Assembly: GCA_017554135.1 (NCBI GenBank) | Contig: JAFZIX010000049.1 | Coordinates: 1-18,468 of the forward strand | DNA: 18,468 nt | Direction: 5' to 3' | From: Bacteroidales bacterium | GTDB taxonomy: Bacteria; Bacteroidota; Bacteroidia; Bacteroidales; UBA932 | Shown: piece after piece, positions 1-7,022 of the stretch | Position numbering within the stretch: the first letter of the stretch is position 1 | Layout of the letters: each line of letters opens with the position of its first letter | Program-made: the position numbers and the translations under genes | The notes under the pieces: model-generated | The model's database searches: none | What the model saw: the letters and a program-made list of their open reading frames with translations, nothing else | Told to the model about the DNA's origin: nothing

Positions 1-131
1 CCCGCACGATAGGAATCAACAAAAGTCTGCTATCCCGCTATATCTACGGCATCAAACGGCCCTCCGAGGCCCGCACCAAGCAGATCCTTGATGCCATCCG
101 CGCCCTTGGGCGGGAAATGGCCAACATCTGA
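1..131 (+). CDS. C-terminal fragment of a helix-turn-helix protein (possibly HicB-type antitoxin)
   Basis: The window opens inside a reading frame (first full codon at base 3) that runs 42 codons to TGA at 129-131; the 5' part lies outside. The visible residues include TIGINKSLLSRYIYGIKRPS, then a basic amphipathic helix ending RALGREMANI. This is the recognition helix and following helix of an XRE-like HTH domain (G-I-N-x-S-L-L-S-x-Y-x-x-G-x-K-x-P-S). From memory, Bacteroidetes HicB-family antitoxins end in a very similar HTH tail, so a HicB-like antitoxin is my leading guess, but any small XRE regulator would look the same here. It could be a DNA-binding autorepressor; nothing ties it to the pilus genes except proximity. 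The HTH call is fairly secure, the HicB call weak. Confidence 0.7.
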   Translation, partial: RTIGINKSLLSRYIYGIKRPSEARTKQILDAIRALGREMANI

Positions 132-154
132 CATATTCTCATTTCCGCCACTGT

Positions 155-241
155 TTGCCAGGGGCGCTGAGGGGCTGTTTTGCCCCTGCCGACGCAAAAA
201 ACCGGTTGCCAGGGGCAAATTGGGGTGTTTTTGCCCCCTGG
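155..241. repeat. Two tandem imperfect GC-rich hairpin repeats
   Basis: Two related units at 155-188 and 206-241 are spaced 51 bases apart. Each begins TTGCCAGGGGC, continues with about five variable bases, GGGG and a T-rich stretch, and closes with GCCCCTG or GCCCCCTGG. Within each unit the two ends pair: CAGGGGC with GCCCCTG (7 bp) in the first, and CCAGGGGC plus AAA with TTTGCCCCCTGG (one bulged C) in the second. They fill most of the gap between the HTH gene and the DUF3575 gene. Neither is followed by a T-run, so they are not convincing intrinsic terminators. They could be a REP-like dispersed element, protein-binding sites or simple duplication; the function is unknown. Confidence 0.6.
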
Positions 242-330
242 GCCGCGGCGGCCGGGCACAAAAATGGGGCGCTGGCGTGCCCGGGAGGCGGGAAAATCGG
301 GGTGGGGGATTAAAAATAAAATATTATTTT

Positions 331-338
331 TAACTTTG
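331..338 (+). promoter_or_regulatory. Bacteroidetes-type -7 promoter element for the DUF3575 gene
   Basis: TAACTTTG matches the Bacteroides primary sigma -7 consensus TAnnTTTG exactly and lies 27 bases upstream of the ATG at 365, inside an AT-rich stretch that contrasts with the GC-rich sequence before it. No clear TTTG is visible at the -33 position (around 308-312), so the element is incomplete. The implied leader is roughly 20 bases with no Shine-Dalgarno, which is normal for this phylum. Confidence 0.5.
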
Positions 339-364
339 TATATTGTAACCACATAACCACGACA

Positions 365-2074
365 ATGATGAGTAACAAAACTAAATATCCCATTTACAGT
401 ATTCTGGTAGCCTCTTTACTCGCATTCTCCGTTGTCCCGGGGAAGGCGGAATCGGATGTCCCTGTGCCTGTTCCTGAGGAGACGCCTCAGAAACAAAAGC
501 TGCAAGGTATGTCCATGCGGGTGAATCTGGCCTGGCTCGCCGCCTCGGAGCCGAACCTCAGCTTCGAGTTCCCGCTGGGGAGGCATGTCACGCTGGGGGC
601 CAACCTGGGCCTGAAGCCGTGGCCGCGCTGGGGCTTCTGGGATTGGGATAACGTGAATAATACGACCCGCTGGCGCAACTTCGCCGTTGTCCCGGAAATC
701 CGTTGGTGGCCCAAAGCCCTCTATGAAGGCTGGTTCACCGGGGTGGACTTCATCTATTCGCACTATAACGTAGGAGGCGTTGCCTTCCCCTTCGGCTTGT
801 ATCCCGATGCCAAGAATTATCGTCTCCAGGGTTCCTGGTGGGGTGGTGGCGTCTTTGCCGGCCGCTCCTGGGCGCTGGGCGAGCATTTCCGCCTGGAGCT
901 GGAAGCCGGCGTGGGCGTCGGCCAGGCGGTCTATGACCGGTATGACTGCGCGCACTGCGGTACCAGCCTGGGAGAAGAGCGCAAGCTGGCCATCGTTCCC
1001 AAGGTGGGCTTGAACATCGCCTGGAATCCGGTCTCCCGGACCGAGCGAGCCGCCCGCGCCAAGGAACGGATCGCCGTCGAAATACAGAAGATCGTGAACG
1101 TCGTCTCCAAGCCGGTTGCTTTCGTGGTGCATCTGAAAGATGTCCCGTCGTTGCCGAGCGTGGGAGATGACCTGGCCGAGAAAGACACCTGGGTGGTCCC
1201 CGTGAGCCAATATCGTCCGCTGGATTACCAGACCCGTCCGGGCCGCGACAGTGTCCTCTGCGTCCATTATCCGATCGATGGTTACGAGCTTGACCTCTCC
1301 CTGGGTGGCAACGGCGCTTCGATGAACAAGGTCGTGTCCGATATCCGCGCCATCCGCGACGATGCGCGCAACGAAGAACTGCTGGTTTCTATCGTAGGTC
1401 TGGCTTCCATCGAAGGCCCGGTGGGCCGAAACGACACCTTGTCTGTCCTGCGTGCGCAGGCTGTGGCGAATTATCTGGAAAAGGAAACCGGCCTGCCGTC
1501 CCGGAGCTTCGAAGTGATCGGCAAGGGCGAGGCGTGGGATTGGTTCCGTGAGCAGTTGGCCTCCAATCCCGAAGGTCTGGACGCCGCGCAGCTGGCGAGG
1601 CTGAACGATATCATGGCGGAATGGGCTGATCCGGATGTCCGCGAGTACATGATCCGGTCCGATGCCGCTCTCTACAACGCTGTCAAGACCACCCTGCTGG
1701 CAGACCAGCGCACGGCGGGCTATATCCGCGTGTACTATGGCGACCGTCCCGATCCGGCCACGCAGAAGCTGAACGGCGAGGTGTACGAGCTCTTGAATGC
1801 CAAGCGCTACCAGGAGGCGGTGGCAGTGATTCGCGAGGATGCATCCCTCATGGACCGTGTCCGCAGCGACGCCGAAGCGGCAAATGCATACGGTATCGCC
1901 TTGTACTTCACGGCCCTGGACAACAAGGACGCCGCTGCTGAAGAAGAGGCGTTTGATCTGGTCCGCCGGGCCGCCCGCCAGGGCTCTGCCGCCGCTGCCG
2001 AGAACCTCCCGGGCATGGAAACCTACAGCCGCGCCCGCAAGGAATACGACGCCTGGCTGGAGGAGAACAAATAA
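365..2074 (+). CDS. DUF3575 domain protein with OmpA-like domain and TPR-like tail
   Basis: A 569-aa exported envelope protein. Residues 1 to about 28 form a type I signal peptide (basic start, hydrophobic SILVASLLAFSVV, cleavage near GKA). Residues about 42-220 match DUF3575: short amphipathic strands rich in Gly and aromatics (GANLGLKPWPRWGFWDWD, GGVFAGRSW, LELEAGVGVGQAVYDRYD), suggesting an outer-membrane barrel or beta-rich domain. Residues about 297-420 resemble an OmpA-like peptidoglycan-binding domain (VGLASIEGPVGRNDTLSVLR, LRAQAVANYL). Residues about 465-569 are Ala-rich helices resembling TPR/Sel1 repeats. DUF3575 proteins are commonly found beside Mfa2/FimA-type fimbrial genes in Bacteroidetes, and this gene sits convergent to such an operon with 48 bases between stop codons. 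It may link the pilus to the cell wall or assist surface assembly; that is inference. ATG codons at 365 and 368 are both usable. GC content is higher than in the pilus genes. Confidence 0.85.
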   Translation: MMSNKTKYPIYSILVASLLAFSVVPGKAESDVPVPVPEETPQKQKLQGMSMRVNLAWLAASEPNLSFEFPLGRHVTLGANLGLKPWPRWGFWDWDNVNNTTRWRNFAVVPEIRWWPKALYEGWFTGVDFIYSHYNVGGVAFPFGLYPDAKNYRLQGSWWGGGVFAGRSWALGEHFRLELEAGVGVGQAVYDRYDCAHCGTSLGEERKLAIVPKVGLNIAWNPVSRTERAARAKERIAVEIQKIVNVVSKPVAFVVHLKDVPSLPSVGDDLAEKDTWVVPVSQYRPLDYQTRPGRDSVLCVHYPIDGYELDLSLGGNGASMNKVVSDIRAIRDDARNEELLVSIVGLASIEGPVGRNDTLSVLRAQAVANYLEKETGLPSRSFEVIGKGEAWDWFREQLASNPEGLDAAQLARLNDIMAEWADPDVREYMIRSDAALYNAVKTTLLADQRTAGYIRVYYGDRPDPATQKLNGEVYELLNAKRYQEAVAVIREDASLMDRVRSDAEAANAYGIALYFTALDNKDAAAEEEAFDLVRRAARQGSAAAAENLPGMETYSRARKEYDAWLEENK

Positions 2075-2097
2075 AAAAGCCTCTCCGAAGAGAGGCT
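2072..2097 (-). terminator. Intrinsic terminator of the fimbrial operon (UUCG hairpin)
   Basis: The 8-bp perfect stem AGCCTCTC/GAGAGGCT (2078-2085 with 2090-2097) encloses CGAA on the plus strand, which reads TTCG on the minus strand and is closed by C-G, the very stable UUCG tetraloop. On the minus strand the stem is followed by six T (plus-strand A at 2073-2078), so it terminates the operon 25 bases past the stop at 2122. On the plus strand no T-run follows, so it would serve the DUF3575 gene poorly. The T-run overlaps that gene's TAA stop. Confidence 0.85.
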
Positions 2098-2121
2098 GAA
2101 AAACTGGTTGCCAGCTTTAAG

Positions 2122-3810
2122 CTAATCGCCTGAGTATTCCTCCACCGACCAACCGGAAGGGATGCCACTTGCTCCTTCAGGGAAGAAATTGGTTGTCTTG
2201 CCAGGGGCTGTATAGAAAGTGCCGTTGGAAGGGACGTATGATAACCACGAGTTCAGGCAATCCTGTGCCGAAATATCAGTAGCCAGGCAGACAACGGTGT
2301 TAACTTTAGTATTCGAGAACATCTGCCGGTAGCATTCCTGAACCAAAGTCGGAGCAGGCAATATGGGCGCAGACTTCAAGTTGGTACACTCTCTAAACAA
2401 TTCTCGATAGCAATCTACGGAAAGGGTCGTAGCCGGTAATTCGATAGAACCCACCTGCGTCAAAAACGTGCATTTGCGGAACATGTTGTAGCAACACTTC
2501 TCCGCAGTCTGCTCTACTTTAAATGTCGGAGCTACCTTCAGACTAGTACAGTTATGGAACATGCGCATATAGCATCTGGGGGCAAGTTCTGTAGCAGGAA
2601 GTATCAACGGGATATCGGATTCAATATCAATGTAGTTAACAGCGGTCCCTCCTCTGGAAAAAGCTCCCTGGAAAGCACTCTCCGTAAGGTTTTCCTCATC
2701 ACTAAGCAAGCTCATGATATTACCGGAGATATAAACCAACTTGTTAGCCTTAAAAATAGGTTTATCTTCGGGGGTCCACCATTGATCGCCCGCTTTTTCA
2801 TTTTTATAATTGGTGCGATTCCCTTTTATGCAGGCAACCTGATTGGCCATCAGTTTAAACGCAGTGGCGTATTGTGTCCAAGTCTCCCCTTCATCCAGAC
2901 TATACTGAATACCGGAATCCGAATAAGTATAATTGAAAGTGATAATTGTATCATCCTTTGTTGCCTTGATGCGGAAGCCATCGAATGAAAGCGTCGAACG
3001 AGAAATAGAATAATACTTATTGGCGGCAAGATCCTTATTGGCAATGTCCTCAAAACGCGCTTGCTCTTCATCGTTGTACGCCACAGTCAATTTTGCATTT
3101 TCCAAAGACACCTGGCCACCCAGATAGGCAAAAACAAAGGGAATAGAACCCGCCTCACTTACCTTAACACTAGCCTCTCTGAAAACCTGCCCATTATTGA
3201 GCAGGGTAACCGTAAACACGCGATCAACTGGCGCATCCTCTTTTTTCATCCGGACAAAACACCTCAAAAAGCCGGACTGCTGCTGAAGGGTGAAACGCGT
3301 AGCGTTGAAATTTCCGGATCCGGTGAAATGGCTCAAACGGCTAACCGCCCCTCCAAGAGTAGGCGACCATTCATCAGAAGAGTAACTGCCATTTTCAACG
3401 GGGACAAGTTTCCCCTGGTCCGTTGTTTTGTGCAACGCATCCTCCTTACTCACAAGAGTAAGATTAACAATCGGATTGCCACTTCTTTCGAAAGGCGTGT
3501 CTCCCACGTATTTAAGGTCCCCTTCAAAAAGGGCCACAGCACTACCATCGCCGCCTTCCCCAGACAAAGAAAGGAAACCATACAACTTGCCGTCCTCGCT
3601 CTCTACGTATACCCTGTCTCCAGCCTCAAACTGATATTTCATGTCATCTCCAACGGTGGCACGAGTATCAATCCCAGTCTGGATAGTAGTCATGTAATGC
3701 ACGGTCTGCTCTTCCTGAGCGGGAGAGGGGGTGGGCACCTCTTTCTCGCAGGCGGCAGAGATGGCCAAAGCCATCAGCAGCAGGACTTTTAGATATATCG
3801 ATTTTCTCAT
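2122..3810 (-). CDS. Fimbrillin-like lipoprotein with BspA-type leucine-rich repeats (putative pilus tip adhesin)
   Basis: A 562-aa lipoprotein and the last gene of the operon. The signal peptide ends in lipobox SAAC (Cys21), followed by EKE, the kind of acidic/basic stretch that directs Bacteroidetes lipoproteins to the cell surface. Residues about 35-280 resemble Bacteroides fimbrillin-family proteins, including TRA at 49-51 after the first strand. Residues about 285-400 hold a BspA-associated region (GIQYSLDEGETWTQY, VYISGNIMSLL). Residues about 402-525 contain about four 24-residue BspA/DUF285-type LRRs with the pattern LPAxxLxxxCYxxMFxxCTxL (CYMRMFHNCTSL, CCYNMFRKCTFL, CYRELFRECTNL, CYRQMFSNT), then a short C-cap. 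There is no stalk-like C-terminal strand, so it probably ends the polymer and binds a host or bacterial ligand; this is inferred. The start ATG overlaps the upstream stop as ATGA. The BspA-associated stretch is AT-rich (42% in the hand-counted line 2761-2820). Confidence 0.8.
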   Translation of the reverse strand: MRKSIYLKVLLLMALAISAACEKEVPTPSPAQEEQTVHYMTTIQTGIDTRATVGDDMKYQFEAGDRVYVESEDGKLYGFLSLSGEGGDGSAVALFEGDLKYVGDTPFERSGNPIVNLTLVSKEDALHKTTDQGKLVPVENGSYSSDEWSPTLGGAVSRLSHFTGSGNFNATRFTLQQQSGFLRCFVRMKKEDAPVDRVFTVTLLNNGQVFREASVKVSEAGSIPFVFAYLGGQVSLENAKLTVAYNDEEQARFEDIANKDLAANKYYSISRSTLSFDGFRIKATKDDTIITFNYTYSDSGIQYSLDEGETWTQYATAFKLMANQVACIKGNRTNYKNEKAGDQWWTPEDKPIFKANKLVYISGNIMSLLSDEENLTESAFQGAFSRGGTAVNYIDIESDIPLILPATELAPRCYMRMFHNCTSLKVAPTFKVEQTAEKCCYNMFRKCTFLTQVGSIELPATTLSVDCYRELFRECTNLKSAPILPAPTLVQECYRQMFSNTKVNTVVCLATDISAQDCLNSWLSYVPSNGTFYTAPGKTTNFFPEGASGIPSGWSVEEYSGD

Positions 3811-6800
3811 AATTTACCTCCATCTCCAAGATCATCACCAAAACCAATGTCTCCGCCTTCCTTATTATCAGAATCATAGACCACACCGTGGAAACCTCTT
3901 ACGATAATGCGGGTTATCACAATATCCCTATCCGAATACGCGTTCATAACAAGACTTCCGCCGGTTTGCCGGTTGGACAAATCCCAAACATAATTGGAAT
4001 AGTTGCCAGGATACACATAGTAATTGCTATTGTCCTGCTGCGGCTCAGCAGAACGGGGCCTGAGAAGCGTATCTTCGTCTTTGTAATAGGTAATATGTAC
4101 AAAATAAGGGACAACATCACCATGATCTGAGGAGACCTGCAACTTCCACGTATAGTGGCCGCCCTTTGGCAATAATATGCCGGAATCATGTTTTACCGGC
4201 ACTTTTTCAGCATCATCGGACGTCAGCTTGAGGGAGAAGTTGCCTTTTACCTGTTCCTGCGTTTGATCAAGACTGAACTCATTGCCATTTTCGATGAAGG
4301 ACTCCCATGAAACATTATTTCCACTACTGCTATTCGTGCTCAAAATGGACGAATAAAGTTTTCCTTTAAAGCGGCCAGCTGAAATGGGTTGTTCCACATA
4401 CCCTATGGCGCTAAGGGTAAGGGCAGCGTTCTCGAAACTACCATTCTTGTTGGTCTCCATCTCGGTCCAATGATAGTTCTCCTGGCCCGAGTAATTCGTG
4501 TGCTGCGTGGACGTATCATATCCTGCCGGTCTGGTATGAGTGGTAGGGATGGTGAGTCCTCCGCCGTCATCTCTCAGCCATACGACGGGATGCATCTTTG
4601 CCGGATCTGTGTTATAGCCCAGGAGCACTTTGCAATTTTTGTCTGCATTCACGCCACCCCACACCACCTGGGAATAAACGGTCACGTTTGTGTTAGACGG
4701 CATAATAATACCATCTACAAAGCCCGCGTTGGTAAAGTGCCAGGGAACTAGCGTAACCGGTTCATAACCGCCGCCTTCAGTAGAGAGCGTAACAGATACG
4801 TCTCCGCCTACCGCCGTAGTCTTCAGATTGAAAGTCATCATCTTGGTCGTAGGAGTATAGGCATACTTCTTTACAAACGGATCAGAAGATACCGGCTGCC
4901 AACTTTCATCTGCAGGTTCAAGATTCTTCAGCTCCAGATAAACGGTCTCGTAGGGGCCCTGGTCGTCCATCATACCGGCCTCCACGGTTACAGAACCATC
5001 GGAGACATATGGGATGGATGAAGTATAACGAGGATTGCTGAAAGACTCTATGTTGTCAAAGTGGGTTTTCCCAGTGTAAAAGAACGGGTTGGCCACATAC
5101 ACATCCGTCGTGCTATTGTCACAGTTGGTCTTGAAATAGCAGGAGAAAGTGCGCCAGCGCGTTTCTTCCTCCAAATCTATATGAGAAGTAAGTGCCGAAT
5201 ACTCGCTCCAGCTAACCGTGCGCTGGAAGTAAAAAGAGTGTTTGTGACTATCGTCAATAATGGTTTCTCCCGAGACAACCGGAAGCACATGATCCGTCTG
5301 CGAATCGTCGGGCGTAAGGGTGAGATTGCTGGCCTCAATGTTGAAATAAAGCGGGAACATGGACTCTACCAGGCCGTCCGGGATATCCACATCAAGCCTG
5401 ACATTCGTTCCTTTCTTTCGAAGAATACGATCCTCTCCACAATGGACTCGCATGGTCTGAACGGGCAACAGAGAAATGACAATATCACGGTAGAGCGGCG
5501 GCTCGTCCACGTCCGTCATGTTTTTCTTGCAGAATATACGGAGTGTCTGGGTGCGAGCATGGGCTTCCGTCGGGCTGGCAATACTAAAATAGATGGGACG
5601 CCATCCGTAATCATTTGGTCGGGGATCAGGGACATCCGGGAGATCGTCATAACCTACCGGTTTCCCAATTGTCACTTCCTTCACGATGCCGGCATCATCA
5701 GGGATCAGTTCATAATCAACACTGCTCAAATCCATATTAGGCAACGCCTCTTTCCCCTCGCCGGGATTAGTGTTGTCGTAGAAAACCACAAACAAATCGG
5801 GCTCATTTGTGTCCTTTTCCTTCGACTCCAGGTAAGTATAGGACATCCAGGGCTGGATGGCCATACGGCGCGTGCCGTCAGAAATATCCGGCAGGTGGGA
5901 GGCATTGACATCGGCCGATACATCTGCACTACCTGCTGCTGCGGCGGCCTCTGCCGGTGTGTCTTGACCGCGGGCGGAAATATTTACGATATTGATCGTA
6001 TACCTAAAGTTCCGCAAGATGGGATAATACTTACCGCCAGACATTAAGTCCAATTTATAAAAGCACTCTACACCGTTTGTCCTTTCATCGGCAGGAAGCG
6101 ACATGTCTGAAGGATTTTTATACTTTCCGTATACAATCACATACGTGGGCTCTATGGTCCCGTCTGGGATGGGACGCTCATACAGGTACACGGCGGGAGG
6201 AATCTCTCCGGGCTCAAGTGCTCCGGCATCCTTATAGGCCACGACGCCGTTGGTCTTATTGACGAAATCCTCTTTAGTCAAATTCAAGGGCGTAAACTCT
6301 GCTTTGGAAGAAGGCAGATTTCCGGTATATTGGTATTCTTCGCTTTCCAGATCAGCATAAGACAAATCCTTATAGTTCGTAATGAAGCCCTTTTGTCCAC
6401 CATAAGGCACGATCGTTCCTTTCTTGGGGGCATTGACAACGGCAAAACTATACGGCTCGAAATTAGAATCGTTCTGGGCCGTCAACTCTATTTTAGCCCA
6501 GTTACGGATAAGGGGAATATTTTTGAAAGCATCTTTCAGTTCATCCGAGGCTTCATATGGTTCAAGGAGGTTGCCCTCGCCATCCGTCTTGGCCGTCACC
6601 TTGTCCAGAAGGACCAGCTGCCAGTAGCCTGTTTCTCCTTCTTCTCCAAGGATAGGAGGAAGGACATCATAGTCTCGGCCGAAGGGAATGCCGCTGGGAC
6701 CATTTCCAAGAATGTGAACGCGGCGTTTGGAGTTGGAAAGCGCGAGGGAGATGGTACACTCATATTTGTTCCCTTCCTTATGTACAAAATTGTCTGCCTG

Positions 6801-7022
6801 GTAGTACTCTTTCAAATAGCCGGAGCCGCCAAATACTGCAACATTGACTCTGTTCAATTCGAAATTTTCTCCCAGGGCCTTGGTGGATGCCTGTTCTGCT
6901 ATGAGGGTAAAGGTAACACTCACCCTTCCCTCGGGATCGTCCTGATCCAATTCAGGCAAAAGTTCCCGGGTGCAGCTCCACGTCATCAGCGAAGCGATCA
7001 ATATGAAAAACCACTTTCTCAT
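3807..7022 (-). CDS. Giant fimbrial accessory lipoprotein (1071 aa)
   Basis: A 1071-aa secreted protein. I place the start at the ATG at 7022, not at 7040: the 7022 start gives a clean signal peptide (MRKWFFILIASLMTWSC, lipobox TWSC, Cys17) and an ATGA overlap with the previous stop, whereas the longer form adds a polar Cys-containing hexapeptide. The mature N-terminus is fimbrillin-like (VSVTFTLIAEQ then STKA, Lys48-Ala49), with short strands resembling other Mfa1-type accessory subunits. The rest is a long chain of probable beta-sandwich modules with no motif I can name; a DUF4906-type relationship is possible. The C-terminal 120 residues resemble a carbohydrate-binding or jelly-roll domain (HYTWKLQVSSDHGDVVPYFV ... 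ITRIIVRGFHGVVYD), ending in a Gly/Asp-rich tail (GGDIGFGDDLGDGG). It sits between the 830-aa subunit and the LRR protein, so it is likely a minor or sub-tip component. Much larger than the P. gingivalis accessory proteins Mfa3 or Mfa4. Confidence 0.7.
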   Translation of the reverse strand: MRKWFFILIASLMTWSCTRELLPELDQDDPEGRVSVTFTLIAEQASTKALGENFELNRVNVAVFGGSGYLKEYYQADNFVHKEGNKYECTISLALSNSKRRVHILGNGPSGIPFGRDYDVLPPILGEEGETGYWQLVLLDKVTAKTDGEGNLLEPYEASDELKDAFKNIPLIRNWAKIELTAQNDSNFEPYSFAVVNAPKKGTIVPYGGQKGFITNYKDLSYADLESEEYQYTGNLPSSKAEFTPLNLTKEDFVNKTNGVVAYKDAGALEPGEIPPAVYLYERPIPDGTIEPTYVIVYGKYKNPSDMSLPADERTNGVECFYKLDLMSGGKYYPILRNFRYTINIVNISARGQDTPAEAAAAAGSADVSADVNASHLPDISDGTRRMAIQPWMSYTYLESKEKDTNEPDLFVVFYDNTNPGEGKEALPNMDLSSVDYELIPDDAGIVKEVTIGKPVGYDDLPDVPDPRPNDYGWRPIYFSIASPTEAHARTQTLRIFCKKNMTDVDEPPLYRDIVISLLPVQTMRVHCGEDRILRKKGTNVRLDVDIPDGLVESMFPLYFNIEASNLTLTPDDSQTDHVLPVVSGETIIDDSHKHSFYFQRTVSWSEYSALTSHIDLEEETRWRTFSCYFKTNCDNSTTDVYVANPFFYTGKTHFDNIESFSNPRYTSSIPYVSDGSVTVEAGMMDDQGPYETVYLELKNLEPADESWQPVSSDPFVKKYAYTPTTKMMTFNLKTTAVGGDVSVTLSTEGGGYEPVTLVPWHFTNAGFVDGIIMPSNTNVTVYSQVVWGGVNADKNCKVLLGYNTDPAKMHPVVWLRDDGGGLTIPTTHTRPAGYDTSTQHTNYSGQENYHWTEMETNKNGSFENAALTLSAIGYVEQPISAGRFKGKLYSSILSTNSSSGNNVSWESFIENGNEFSLDQTQEQVKGNFSLKLTSDDAEKVPVKHDSGILLPKGGHYTWKLQVSSDHGDVVPYFVHITYYKDEDTLLRPRSAEPQQDNSNYYVYPGNYSNYVWDLSNRQTGGSLVMNAYSDRDIVITRIIVRGFHGVVYDSDNKEGGDIGFGDDLGDGGKL

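Noticed and set aside
132..364. Possible invertible (phase-variable) promoter upstream of the DUF3575 gene
   Set aside because: The visible repeats are direct copies of a hairpin rather than an inverted pair flanking the -7 box at 331, and no recombinase gene is in the window.
416..1267. 283-codon open frame on the minus strand inside the DUF3575 gene
   Set aside because: It lies antisense to a gene with clear domains, is Arg/Gly/Pro-biased and has no recognisable motif; open only because of high GC.
2198..2208. A third copy of the 11-mer TTGCCAGGGGC found in the 155-241 repeats
   Set aside because: It lies inside the LRR gene coding for APGK, lacks the paired second arm, and is most likely coincidence.
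5061..6047. 328-codon plus-strand frame antisense to the 1071-aa gene
   Set aside because: No signal peptide, no family wording, and fully covered by a convincing gene on the other strand.
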